A DNA stretch of 64,000 nucleotides. It comes from Blasia pusilla (Eukaryota > Marchantiophyta > Marchantiopsida > Blasiales). The DNA is taken from contig CM114275.1 of NCBI GenBank assembly GCA_050084515.1, forward strand, positions 13,268,001-13,332,000, read 5' to 3'. The notes beneath the pieces were generated by a model, which saw nothing but the letters and a program-made list of their open reading frames with translations, did no database searches and was not told the DNA's origin. Both the position numbers and the translations under genes were made by a program. Positions 48,909 to 59,854 of the stretch are shown here, one piece after another (positions within the stretch are counted from its first letter, which is position 1; each line of letters opens with the position of its first letter).

Positions 48909-49235
48909 TGTAATGTCTCAGTGTTTCTTATTTATTATTATGAAGAAGAATAAGTGAATCACCAAGCTCCGAAGACAAGGTAGAGAGATGAAGATTAAGG
49001 ATTTGCCTTAGAGGAGAATCATTAAGATGAAGATTAAGGATTTGCCTTAGATGAAGCATTCATTGTCTTACGGGGGTCGCTAAAGCTAGCCGATGGTCTT
49101 TAGTAAGAACTAGAATGTGGGGTTGTCTAGGAGCGAAGCTTCTTTCTCCGTTCCCTGCTTCCCCATGGGTCTTTCTCTCCCTTCTCAACCAAGGATATGA
49201 TCCCCGGCAGCGGCGCCAAAAAATCTTTGACTATA
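48909..49235. repeat. Rearranged terminal piece of gypsy-2
   Basis: It starts with about 26 bp of the LTR terminus (TGTAATGTCTCAGTG), then switches into an inverted copy of the other LTR end (48930-49020 is the reverse complement of about 50225-50315). A short duplicated AAGATTAAGGATTTGCC follows, and then leader sequence including the PBS (49065-49235). Template switching or inverted recombination is the likely cause. Confidence 0.75.
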
Positions 49236-50393
49236 TGTAATGTCTAATTGTTTCTTATTTACCGTCAATTGTAGAGTTCGATCCCCAAGAGGATCATTGT
49301 TGGATGAAAAGAGAGTATAAAGTGATGTTTATGTTGTAAAAGTGTAATTGATTATGTAATTCAAATGTGGTGTTCCAGTAATATCTTCTGATCTTTTTAG
49401 TACCTATGTTTTCTTCTTCAATTCTCTCGAGTGGAGTTTAAAGGACGCTCAGGCAATTTGTTCTCTCGACATCTCGGAACCTCACAGAGACCTCAAGAAT
49501 AAAGTGGCTTCTCCTACTTTGGAACTCAACCGTCGAGGCGAGGTTACTCTCATCAAACAGATTTCATACAACTTTATGTTGATTATTCCATTGATGAGAA
49601 AGGTTACTTTGATTCACTCTTCACTCTCAGCGGACCCAAAAAAATATTCAGACATAAGCATCGCACATCGAATGAATGAATGAATGTTTTACTACTCCAT
49701 CAAGAATTGGAAGACTTCAAAAGTATATACAAGCTCGAGAAGGTACAACTCTCTTGCTCGGACCATTCCCAAAGATAAGGGCTTCATGAGCGAATGATGA
49801 TAATAACATGTCTGTTTCTTAAATATTCTGAGAGTAGGATCGTTTCTATGATCCGAAGCGTTCTTGATGAAGTTGGTGTCTTTTCAATATCTGTAACTAC
49901 CTAGATCTATGGTTCTCTTAGCTTTTCCTACGATCCCTATGAATCCGCGGTACAAAATTGTTCTAACTACCAATTTGATACAAAGAGTCGTGACCTTTCC
50001 TAGTCTAATTGTTCTAATGATGTGTCGTTTCGAATCTCAATCATGCTGAGCTTCGCTGCGCTAAATTTCCGGAGGACGAAGTTCTCCCTTGTTCTTCGTG
50101 CTTCGTGCTTCGTTCAAGAGCGAAGTACTTCGTATACAGAGCTTCGTTGAGCTTCGTTAGACTTTGTTAAGCTTCGCTAAGCTTCGTGTTGATCCTTTAT
50201 ACTTCTTTACAGCTTTTGATTCTCCTCTAAGGCAAATCCTTGATCTTCATCTCTCTGCCTTGTCTTCGGAGCTTGGTGATTCACTTATTCTTCTTCATAA
50301 TAATAAATAATCATAATCAAAATCATAATATACAAGAGTATTCATTGAATAAAAAGATATATTCTTCAAGATTACAAAATTGTGGGTATCACA
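49236..50393 (-). repeat. 3' LTR of gypsy-2
   Basis: A 1158-bp LTR with ends TGTAATGTCT and GGTATCACA, matching 58679-59854. Both LTRs contain a GCTTCGTTAG / GCTTCGCTAAGCTTCG motif cluster near 50090-50190. Confidence 0.92.
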
Positions 50394-50412
50394 TACCCCC
50401 TCCCTCAAATGT
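50394..50412 (-). promoter_or_regulatory. Polypurine tract of gypsy-2
   Basis: On the minus strand GAGGGAGGGGGTA lies immediately before the LTR start TGTGATACCC. Confidence 0.8.
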
Positions 50413-50639
50413 GAGCCGCCCCGGCGAACACTTCATGATGCCTCTCCTATCTCCATAAAAGTGACGTCTAAACTATCAAATTCAGGGGTAGGTACAAAAT
50501 GGCCGTGAATTGTAGATGGTTTGTTGATAATGTTAGGGGTATGATTGCGCATTCTTTCTCGCGAGTTGTTAACCACTAAGTGACTCCCTAGGACTTCATT
50601 CTGAACTAACATCAGATGGAGTGAATGCTGGTAATTCTT

Positions 50640-52200
50640 CAAGAGTAAGTGAAAGAGTAGATACTACTTCTGGAAGAGACTTAGTATGATTGTCGAATTT
50701 CCGGTTCCAATGTTTGTTGATGTAGTCGATTTCCTCGTTCATCTGCTCTTCGAAGTTCTTGCTTGCTTCGTCGACCAGCTCTTTGACATCGTCCGGGTCC
50801 ATCTATGCTTCGCTGAGTAGCTTCTGCTCTCCCTCCAAGACTGCGATCCTCCCGGTAGCCTCTGCCCACTGCGCCAGTAAGTCTTTGTTCGCTTCTTGAT
50901 GTTCTTGAAGCAACTTCGAAGACTCAGCATGTTGGATCGACAACTTCTTGAATTCGGTGTGAACCCGCCGTGTTTGATGTTGATGCTTGTCAATGAGGTG
51001 CGAAGCTTCCTTGATCTGCGAAACTAACTGATCCGCCCCACATTCGAGGTTAATCGCCAAACTTTCCCATTGGCGTGCGTTTCGTGCTTCGTACTGACAC
51101 TGGACCAAGTCGCTTTGAGCTTTGCGAAGCGTGGTCTTCGTTTCTTCGAGTTCTTGATTCCGTAATTGTAGATTCATTTCTGCTACTCGACGCTGTACTT
51201 CGTGGTCTGACGAAGCTTGGGCTTTGCAGTTGAGGTCGTGCAGGCCTTCTAAATAATCATCCACGGACGCTGTATCCTCGAGGTGAAGAACCCGCTGGAG
51301 TTGGTTCATGACGGGAACTGCCAATTGTAAGAACCATATCATGTCGTCTGCCGTCTGCGACATGAGACGAAGTGCAGGTTGATGATCCCTTGCCCGTGGG
51401 ATCTCGTCGGAATCCTCCTGCATGACAGGTTCTCGGTCCGGGGGTGTTTCAAAATTGACCCGGCCTCGCTTTGGCCAAGGCATTTCGTTGATATCTTCGT
51501 CTTTCTTCAAAGCCGAAGTGTGCGGATGTTGCTGAGGTGCTTCGGAGGGCGGGGTGACTTCGAGGCTACCCCTGGTACTAGTTGCGCCTTTCCGTGGTAG
51601 TCGGACGGGGGTCACTTGCGACCAATCTAACGCCTCCTCTGCGGTTAATTCCTGCTTGTGAATATAAAGATGGATCAAGAAAGGAGATAGGAAGGACTTC
51701 GTGCTTGGATGAAGCACATCCACCATTCCTCATACGTGACCGTCCACAAAAGCAGCAAAGTCGACTCTTGGGGCTTCGGGGTCAAGGTGCTGATTCCAGA
51801 TGATGTAGCACATCTTCAAGATCTTGTTCGTCAGATAGTAAGAACGAGCGGGATAAAACAGGATCATCAGATGTTTGCAAAACTGACCAAAGACGGGCGG
51901 AGAGAGTGACGAAGCCTTGTAGCTGTTCCTCCCCAGGCGCTCAGACGTGACACAGCCGAGTGCTAAAAGATCTTCATGTTTGACTAGCAACTCCGTGTCA
52001 TACTCGTACTCTGGCGCAGCCGGGAGCAGATAAGTTGCTCTCCAGTCGTCCGCCGTCCATTGTTGGGGCTGAGCTCGATACCGAAGACCCTTCTTGCGAA
52101 ACTTGGCGACTGCAGACGCAGAGCGAAGCTCTCCCAGGAGTTCTCCGGATGTTAAAGTCCAGTTGGCCTGCTACGTAACTTCGTGGTGATCCCGTCCATG
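50640..52200 (-). pseudogene. Extra ORF downstream of pol in gypsy-2 (coiled coil)
   Basis: It is in sense orientation between integrase and the 3' LTR. The open part 50803-51726 (307 codons) is preceded in the same frame, across one TGA, by 51730-51990 (HEDLLALGCVTSERLGR, NQHLDPEAPRVDFAAF). The N-terminal half may be globular. The C-terminal half is strongly heptad-like (ELEETKTTLRKAQSDLVQCQ, HIDKHQHQ-type stretches) and predicts a coiled coil. Athila/Tat elements often have such additional ORFs with unknown roles. No transmembrane segment typical of an envelope-like protein is visible. Confidence 0.65.
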
Positions 52201-52289
52201 AAAATACCCGCTTGGTTACGCCAGACTGGTCTTATAGTCCGCTCCTCCCCTGTCCGTTCTTGGTCGTGGCGTCGGGGCTGTAACAAGAA

Positions 52290-52500
52290 AGTGGGCGCTT
52301 CGCGGCTTCGCCACGCTTCCCCTTCCTCACTTCTTGCGCTTCGCTGCTTCGCAAAGCATGGGCTGTCTGGAACCTCAGTGCTTCGCTACTTCGCGAAGCA
52401 CGGTATATCTTGAACTTCTGTGCTTCGTGACTTCGCGAAGCACAGGATGGCTTGAACTTCTGTGCTTCGTGACTTCGCGAAGCACGGGATGTTCGCCTAC
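52290..52500. repeat. Tandem hairpin units between extra ORF and pol
   Basis: Three to four units of TGCTTCGTGACTTCGCGAAGCAC-type sequence, each a small hairpin around ACTTCGCGAAG, are spaced about 50 bp apart with GGATGGCTTGAACTTC-like spacers. Confidence 0.8.
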
Positions 52501-52686
52501 CCCCTTCCTCATGTTTCAGTTATCCTCAGGTTTGGGCTCATAATACCGGCGCACATGCATTCCATTGACTCGCGTGGGCAGGGATTCTCCCTATAAGGTT
52601 TCTAATTGGAGGGATCCATTATCATAGATGGCCAATACCCAGTAGGGTCCCATCCAATTTAATTTTAATTTTCCGGGGAACTTTAG

Positions 52687-53802
52687 TCACCGGTTATCAT
52701 ACAATAGCACTAAGTCGCCAACATTGATAGATTTTGGTTGGAGATGTCGATCGTAACGTTTCTTACGTTCTTTTTGCACTTGGGCTGTCCGGCATAACGC
52801 GAGCATGCGTGCTTCTTCCAACTCCACTAGGGTCTCATTCCTTTGTTCGATAACTTCGTCCGCCGCTTCCGTTCTTGTGCCCTCCAATACCCGATAAGTG
52901 GGCAACGCCCATTGAATAGGTGTTAAGGGATGTACGCCATAAGTCAGGAAGAACGGGGTGTATTTTGTCGTCACCTTCTCAGCTGTTCGGTACGCCCATA
53001 ATGCTGGGGCAATTTTTGTGTCCCAATCATAGGAATAGGTTACCGTTAATCGATTCAATATTCGGCAAATGAGGCCGTTCGATTTTTCCGTCAACCCGTT
53101 GGCTTTAGGGTTGTAGGGAGTGGTTTTCCGATGCTTAATGAGAAAGTGGGAAGTGAGAGACTCAATAGTCCTGGTTCGGGAAGTGCGACCCCGGTCACTT
53201 ACTAGTTCCAACGGACGACCATAACGCGTGATAATCATCTCGTATAAAAACTTAGCCCTTTGTTTCACTTTGTCATCTTTCCGCGTGGCTACTGCTTCAA
53301 CCATCTTAGTACAATAGTCCGTGGCGATAAGAATATACTTCCGCCGGGTTTGGCGAGTGGCCGGGGAGATAGGGCCCACGAAGTCAATGCCCCATTTTTC
53401 AAAAGGAGCTAGGGGCATGATGGGGACCAAAGGCCACCGCGTAGTCGCCGTGGGTCGACCTGCCCTTTGGGAGGCATCACAACTCCGAATAAAATTACCT
53501 ACGTCTTTGTACATAGTCGGCCACCAATATCGTGCGGCCAAAATTTTCTTCACGGTATTTTTTACTGCATAGTGTCCACCGGAATCAGCCATATGCAGAG
53601 CTCTGATGACCTGGGGAACCTCGTCCGCTTCCAAGCATCTTCGATGCTCTTCATCAGCACCTAATTTGAATAAGACCCCTTGACAGATCTCATAAGGGCC
53701 TATCCGATGTAAAAAAACTACGCGTTCTTCCGCTGTCATCGGGGCAGGAAGTCGCAGAGTCATTAGAAATCGCAGAATATCCGCATACAACAACTGGCTC
53801 AA
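52687..53802 (-). pseudogene. Integrase of gypsy-2
   Basis: A 371-codon open frame. The zinc-binding HHCC region is HMADSGGHYAVKN...SCDASQRAG, in which the last Cys has become Ser. The catalytic core has WGIDFVGPISP (Asp), LVSDRGRTS (Asp) and ANGLTEKSNGL (Glu). The C-terminal SH3-like part ends RYDRHLQPKSINVGDLVLLYDN. It is separated from RNase H by a stop/frame change near 53810. Confidence 0.92.
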
Positions 53803-53813
53803 CCGTTCCTCTG

Positions 53814-54338
53814 TTATCTGGAATAGATCTTCATCGGGAAGGTATCATCGACAGATTGAGTGAGGTCCGCGTTTGTCATCCTCAACCGGGAAAGAAAATC
53901 GGCATTGGTATGCACCTTGCCGGCACGGGTCACAACATCGAATGTGAATTCTTGTAGCAACAAGATCCACCGTGCAATGCGTCCTGATAGGTCGGCTTTC
54001 ACCATTAAGGGTCTGAGTGCAAAATGATCCACGTGAAAGACAAATTCGTACCCTAATAAATAGTGTCGGAACTTTTTACACGAGAAGACCATGCCTAACG
54101 CCTCTTGTTCGGTGGTTGTATATTTCTGCTCTGCCGCCGATAATTGTCGGCCGGCATAGTAAATTGGAAAATCATGTTTATGCTCATCCAATTGGCTGAG
54201 CACTACTCCAATGGCAAATGAGGATGTGTCCACATACACGTGGAAGGGTTTGGTCCAATCGGGGACCGGCACTGAGCCTTTTGCAATGCGTCTTTTAAGG
54301 TGTCGAATGCCACTTGGCACGCTGGTGTCCACTCCCAT
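53814..54338 (-). pseudogene. RNase H of gypsy-2
   Basis: It reads PFHVYVDTSSFAIGVVLSQ (catalytic Asp), PIYYAGRQLSAAEQKYTTTE with EALGMVFS (Glu) and FHVDHFALR (Asp), then VHTNADFLSR. It overlaps the RT frame with a shift near 54290. Confidence 0.92.
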
Positions 54339-55129
54339 TCGGTGGTCTTCTTAAGTAATGCAGTAAGAGCGCCCGCTTTTACCGCGTAATCTTTAATGAA
54401 CCGTCGATAATACCCGACATGTCCCAAGAATCCTCTCAATTCCCGGAGATTAGTGGGTGGTTCCAATGCAACGATAATATCCACCTTGGCCTTGTCGACC
54501 TCAATTCCTTGCGCCGACACTCGGTGTCCCAACAGAATTCCTTGTTTCATGGCGATATAGGATTTGTCCGGATGAAGGGACAAATGCACTTCGCGACAGC
54601 GTGCGAGTGTTAACTCTAACTTTTCAAGATGTTCGGCCTCCGTGCTAAAGATACAAAAATCGTCTAAAAAGATTTCGATGAACTTCTGAAGATACTCCTG
54701 GAAGATGGAGATCATCATCCGTTGGAAAGTAGCTGGGGCATTGCACAACCCAAAAGGCACTACGCGATATGCGAAAGTTCCCCAGTCCGTCGTGAACGTT
54801 GTGAGGGGACGATCCTTTTCTCGTATGGATACCTGGTTGTACCCCGAATATCTGTCCAAGAAGGTATAACGCTTGTGCCCGGCCACTTTATCCAAAATAC
54901 TGTCAGTGAAAGGTAGAGGATGGTGGTCTTTTAAGGTGGCCGCATTTAATTTCCGATAGTCCTGGCACACTCGGATTTTGCCCGTTTGTTTTTTAGGCAC
55001 AATTACGATGGGCGACACCCACTCGTTGCTTAACACCGGATAGATTATTCCTGCCTCGAGACGCTGATCGATCTCGTCCTTGACTAACAATGAGTACTTT
55101 GGGTTCAGTCGATATTGTCGCATTCGCAC
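54203..55129 (-). pseudogene. Reverse transcriptase of gypsy-2
   Basis: It includes IIYPVLSNEWVSPIVIVPKK, KIRVCQDYRKLNAATLKDH, FLDRYSGYNQVSI, TFAYRVVPFGLCNAPATFQR and the catalytic FLDDFCIF, where Phe replaces the usual Tyr, as in Athila/Tat-type elements. Then come LGHRVSAQGIEVDKAKV and LRELRGFLGHVGYYRRFI. Frameshifts at both ends separate it from protease and RNase H. Confidence 0.95.
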
Positions 55130-56012
55130 CGGACCGCGCCTTCTTTAAGATCAATTCGGTGTTCACCATATTGTGCGGGAATGCCTCTCATTTCATCCAT
55201 AGAGTATGCAAAGACATCCAAATACTCAAACATTAGTCTTTTATATTTTATAAGTGTGGTAGGAGACAAATCCGCTGAAAGGCGTAGAGATTTTTTATCT
55301 GCAATATTGACCTGGACATAGTCCTGCTCCTGAACCATGTTTTCGGTAAACTGGAAGGTGCTATGACCTAGCTTCTCTTCCTCTCGAGTCGACCTTGGCT
55401 TGAAGTGCGACTCCTCGTCTATTTCATAACATTCTAAATAATATACATTGGACGAGGACTCAGTAGCGGTGGTGTTGTCTTGATCTGACGTATAGCCGTC
55501 GTTAGTCGGTGGCGTCTCTCCTTGGGGTGGTCGAGATTTCCACGACAGCTTGATGAGCCGCTTCGAGTCCTGATTCGGCGCCTGGAACGTGAACCGTCGC
55601 CTTTTCCAATCTGTAGTTACTCTCGCGCCATACAGCCAGGGTCTTCCGATGAGCAAAGGATAGCCCATCGCGGTCAGGGTCTGCAAGACTAAGTAGTCCA
55701 ACATAAACAACACCCCCCCGAGCATGTTCAGAATTTGCGTGAGCTGTCCGAGGGGTCTCTTCCGGGATTGATCCGCAAATCGCAAGTACTTGTCTGTGGC
55801 TTGTACACCGTGTACCCTAAGGCCCGAGCTGTTTGCTCCGTCATAATATTGATTCCGCTTCCGGAATCAATGGGGACCTTCTTAATAGTATGGCCCTCAA
55901 TCTCCAACTCCACTTCGGGGGCTCCTAAGTCCTCGACTTCGATCTGAACAGTCCACCATGGCGGCGCCGCCGCCTTCTGGGTCTTTTTGCGGCTGATTTT
56001 CCATCGCTGCAA
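55105..56012 (-). pseudogene. Protease and pol N-terminal region of gypsy-2
   Basis: The protease signature KKVPIDSGSGINIM with catalytic Asp is in 55728-56012. After a frame change, MGYPLLIGRPWLYG gives the second protease block. A linker rich in Ser/Thr/Glu follows, then DVFAYSMDEMRGIPAQYGEH leading into RT. Confidence 0.85.
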
Positions 56013-56318
56013 GATTTTTCCGATATCTTGGGTTATCCATTAGCAATCAGAAAGCAGGGTTATGTTGGCGGGGTTGACGCCAAGTCCTCAAGAAATCGTA
56101 AGCTTCTAGGACCACGGGTGATGTCGCCATGGCTTGGACTGTCGTACTTGGTTTGGCCGTTGTCTTCTCTGGGGTCTGTTTCCCCTCTGGTTCCTGGGCC
56201 TCACGAACTTGAGCGCGGACCTGGTCCTCCACATCCTAATGGAAATATTTCGGATGACTTCGGTCAAAGGCCGGGTCCACATCGCCTTTGAGGATGGCCT
56301 TTCCGGCACGTAAGGTGT

Positions 56319-58211
56319 TCACCGCTTTGTTCTTGGGCTCCCGAAGCCAAGGCGCAAGACGGCACCCTTCTTTACCTTTGGGGTCCCCGCGGTCTGACCC
56401 TTTGATCTCGTGGTGACCGCCAACACTGTTTCTTGAAATTCTTTGGGCCAATCCGATGATTCTTCGTTGGCCCCTTGGGTCGAGTCTTCCTCACTGATGG
56501 TGACCCGCTTTGGTCTCGGGGACACTACTTCTTCCACCCGGACCAGTTGTACATTAACATTGTTCTTGGGCTCTGGTTGAGCCTCTGGAGTATTTACATA
56601 CTTGACCAACAAACGTGGGACCTTAGGCTCCGGGCATTCCACGGCAGTGTGCCCGCCCTTCTTGCAGTTCCCGCATAAGGGATTGAGTCCCACTGGTCGC
56701 TTCGAATTTGGGCAATTATTGGCCCAGTGGTCTGCTGCGCCGCAGTTATAACAACAATTTCTCTTGATGGGTGGCGTGAAGGCCGCCGCACCCATAATCT
56801 GTCTCAGGGGTCTCTGTTCTCCGTATTCCGGAGGTACATACCGCGTGATCCAGCTTCTTCCAGGGTTTGGGGGTGGCACCGCTTGCACGGCATAGCATCC
56901 TTCCCACTGTTCTGGTTCATACCATCCTTCTTCAATAGGGGCCTCTTCCTGGACCCACCGCAGATCCCTCTGAACAGGGCATTCGTGTACAGTATTGCCC
57001 TGGGTTCCACAACTACTACACCAAATGTTGGGCCTCATCAGCCTGGGTCGTCTTCTGGGGTCCTTCTGGGCCGCCAAATGTACCTTCAACTCAGCCATTT
57101 GTTTGCTGAGTTCCTCCATGGCCGACTTGCCGGCCTTCCTTGCCGTCCCTCTTACCCGACTTTCCGACCGCTGAGGACGACGCTTGGTTCTTGGTCGGGT
57201 TTTGGTCTGGTGCTTGGGGGAGCGATGACGCCTGCTCTTCCCTTTCCTTTTAGCTTTTACCTCCTGCTCCGAGTCCGAGGACTCGGACAAATCCTCTGTA
57301 GAGGATTCCGTGTCGGTGGAGGACGCTTCGTCTTTGGACGAAGCACTAGTCTGCGACGTCCCTCTTCGTTGGTGACGCCGTCTTCGTGTTCGGCGGGATT
57401 TTTCTGAGGCCTCGTACGCCTCAGCAGAGGCTATGACCGCCTCCAGGGAATCCCGTTGGCCTCTCCGGCAATATCGATCCATTTCTTTGGACAAGCCAGA
57501 CACAAACCAATCTACCAATTGGGAGGTAGTCGTGTGTTCTAGCTTATTCACAAGGCTCCGAAACCGTTGGGTATATTCCCGGAGGGTCTCCTTCTTCCTT
57601 CGCTTCAGGTCGCAAAGCTTGGTAAGAAGCATGTCCTCGAACTCCAAGTCGCGGAACTCATGTAGGAAGGATTCCACGACCCTTTTCCAGGTCTCCGTGA
57701 CTTCTGCTCCGAGACCTTCATACCACTGGCTTGCTCGCTTCTTGAGCAGGCCCGGGAAGACTCGTAACAAATCCTCCTCTGCCCCTTCCCCGTTGGCTTT
57801 TGCGACATGGGTGAATTCAAGAATAAAGTTATCCACATCGTCCCGTCGGCCGCCAGCGAAGGTGGGGTACCTTAGCAGAGTTTTTCTAGTGTTGGCCATG
57901 GGCACTGCTCTCCTCTTGGCTCCCGGGCTTGATGCTCGAGAGGGAGGAGGTAAAGGTGCCACCCGAGGTGCTCTCATCAGCTCCTCGCTCCCTGACTCTC
58001 CAAAGGGGTCCTTGGACGACTCTTCGTCTGACTGCGAACTGGCAGGGGACGTAGTGGGAAATTTGTCCCTTTCTTTCTTCTTGGTCTTCTCCTTCGGACG
58101 AGGACGAAGACTCGGAGACGAACCAGGGGGTCTCCAAGCCGATTGCTGTTCCTGCTGCCTACTACGCCGATCTGCTCGCTGCTCTTGCAAAGAGGGATGA
58201 GAGCCTTCCAT
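56319..58211 (-). CDS. Gag polyprotein of gypsy-2 (630 aa)
   Basis: The longest intact frame in the window. Starting at the ATG at 58211, the N-terminus is low-complexity (RRSRQQEQQ, KEKTKKKERDK). A retrotransposon gag core follows: YPTFAGGRRDDVDNFILEF, RASQWYEGLG, TLREYTQRFRSLVNKL and DWFVSGLSKEMD. A basic/acidic linker precedes two CCHC zinc knuckles (CYNCGAADHWANNC and CGNCKKGGHTAVEC), which bind the genomic RNA. This is the normal size for Athila/Tat gag. The 255-codon plus-strand frame opposite it is a shadow. Confidence 0.93.
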   Translation of the reverse strand: MEGSHPSLQEQRADRRSRQQEQQSAWRPPGSSPSLRPRPKEKTKKKERDKFPTTSPASSQSDEESSKDPFGESGSEELMRAPRVAPLPPPSRASSPGAKRRAVPMANTRKTLLRYPTFAGGRRDDVDNFILEFTHVAKANGEGAEEDLLRVFPGLLKKRASQWYEGLGAEVTETWKRVVESFLHEFRDLEFEDMLLTKLCDLKRRKKETLREYTQRFRSLVNKLEHTTTSQLVDWFVSGLSKEMDRYCRRGQRDSLEAVIASAEAYEASEKSRRTRRRRHQRRGTSQTSASSKDEASSTDTESSTEDLSESSDSEQEVKAKRKGKSRRHRSPKHQTKTRPRTKRRPQRSESRVRGTARKAGKSAMEELSKQMAELKVHLAAQKDPRRRPRLMRPNIWCSSCGTQGNTVHECPVQRDLRWVQEEAPIEEGWYEPEQWEGCYAVQAVPPPNPGRSWITRYVPPEYGEQRPLRQIMGAAAFTPPIKRNCCYNCGAADHWANNCPNSKRPVGLNPLCGNCKKGGHTAVECPEPKVPRLLVKYVNTPEAQPEPKNNVNVQLVRVEEVVSPRPKRVTISEEDSTQGANEESSDWPKEFQETVLAVTTRSKGQTAGTPKVKKGAVLRLGFGSPRTKR

Positions 58212-58641
58212 AAGTCTCTTGGGGGATTTGGCAACTCACGATCACCCCCACAGTGGCGATAGGGTAAGGGTCCATGGATGGAGGTTAACTACTGATTCTT
58301 TTTACATCTAAAGGAGGGTGCCTGGTGCTCCTACGCTTCCTGCCAGGTTTTCCTCCCATAGCCACAAGTACCGGGTTTTCACCAAGTACAACTATCGTCC
58401 ATGGGCGAAGCACCGTTCGGCGACCGGTTCTTTGACCATTCTAATTAGTTGGCCTATCTTCTCTAGCACCAATGCAGCAACTGTATTGTTATCTTCAAGC
58501 ATTCATTGTCTTACGGGGGTCGCTAAAGCTAGCCGATGGTCTTTAGTAAGAACTAGAATGTGGGGTTGTCTAGGAGCGAAGCTTCTTTCTCCGTTCCCTG
58601 CTTCCCCATGGGTCTTTCTCTCCCTTCTCAGCCAAGGATAT

Positions 58642-58661
58642 GATCCCCGGCAGCGGAGCCA
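58642..58661 (-). promoter_or_regulatory. Primer-binding site of gypsy-2
   Basis: TGGCTCCGCTGCCGGGGATC on the minus strand lies 17 bp inside the 5' LTR. It resembles the TGGCGCCGTTGCCGGGGA-type PBS of plant Athila elements. The duplicate at 49200-49218 reads TGGCGCCGCTGCC. Confidence 0.85.
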
Positions 58662-58678
58662 AAAAATCTTCGACTATA

Positions 58679-59854
58679 TGTAATGTCTAAGTGTTTCTTA
58701 TTTACCGTCAATTGTAGAGTTCGATCCCCAAGAGGATCATTGTTGGATGAAAAGAGAGTATAAAGTGATGTTTATGTTGTAAAAGTGTAATTGATTATGT
58801 AATTCAAATGTGGTGTTCCAGTAATATCTTCCGATCTTTTTAGTACCTATGTTTTCTTCTTCAATTCTCTCGAGTGGAGTTTAAAGGACGCTCAGGCAAT
58901 TTGTTCTCTCGACATCTCGGAACCTCACAGAGACCTCAAGAATAAAGCTGGCTTCTCCTACTTTCGAACTCAACCGTCGTAAGGCAAAGTTACTCTCTGT
59001 CAAACAGATTTCATACAACTTTATGTTGATTATTCCATTGATGAGAAAGGTTCGCCTGATTCACTCTTCACTCGGCAGACCCAAAAATAATATTCAGACA
59101 TAAGGATCGCACATCAGAATGAATGAATGAATGTTTTACTACTCCATCAAGAATTGGAAGACTTCAAAGTATATACAAGCTCGAGAAGGTACAACTCTCT
59201 TGCTTGGACCATTCCTACAGCATAAGGGCTTCATGAGCGAATGATGATAATAGCTTCTGTCCTGTTTCTTAAATATTCTCGAGAGTAGGATCGTTTCTAT
59301 GATCCGAAGCGTTCTTGATGAAGTTGGTGTCTTTTCAATATCTGTAACTACCTAGATCTATGGTTCTCTTAGCTTTTCCTACGATCCCTATGAATCCGCG
59401 GTACAAAATTGTTCTAACTACCAATTTGATACAAAGAGTCGCGCCCTTTCCTAGTCTAATTGTTCTAATGATGTGTCGTTTCGAATCTCAATCATGCTGA
59501 GCTTCGCTGCGCTAAATTTTCGGAGGACAAAGTTCTCCCTTCTTCTTCGTGCTTCGTGGTTTGTTCAAGAGCGAAGTACTTCGTATACAGAGCTTCGTTG
59601 AGCTTCGTTAGACTTTGTTAAGCTTCGCTAAGCTTTGCTAAGCTTTGCGTTGATCCTTTATACTTCTTTACAGCTTTTGATTCTCCTCTAAGGCAAATCC
59701 TTAATCTTCATCTCTCTGCCTTGTCTTCGGAGCTTGGTGATTCACTTATTCTTCTTCATAATAATAAATAGTCATAATCAAAATCATAATATACAAGAGT
59801 ATTCGTTGAATAAAAAGATATATTCTTCAAGATTACAAAATTGTGGGTATCACA
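58679..59854 (-). repeat. 5' LTR of gypsy-2
   Basis: A 1176-bp LTR with TG...CA ends, almost identical to 49236-50393 apart from small indels and substitutions, so the insertion is fairly recent relative to the decayed gypsy A. Confidence 0.92.

Larger units (their letters stand above)
48909..59854 (-). mobile_element. Gypsy-2, Athila/Tat-like LTR retrotransposon in MULE-2
   Basis: A minus-strand element with its 5' LTR at 58679-59854, PBS, gag, protease, RT, RNase H, integrase, an extra downstream ORF, polypurine tract and 3' LTR at 49236-50393. A rearranged piece follows at 48909-49235. It splits exon 3 of the MULE second gene. The outer flanks share GAGC (48905-48908 and 59856-59859). The PBS type and FLDDF RT box suggest the Athila/Tat group of plant gypsy elements, which commonly have an extra ORF. 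Confidence 0.9.

Noticed and set aside
57433-58200. 255-aa plus-strand ORF
   Set aside because: Antisense shadow of the intact gag frame.
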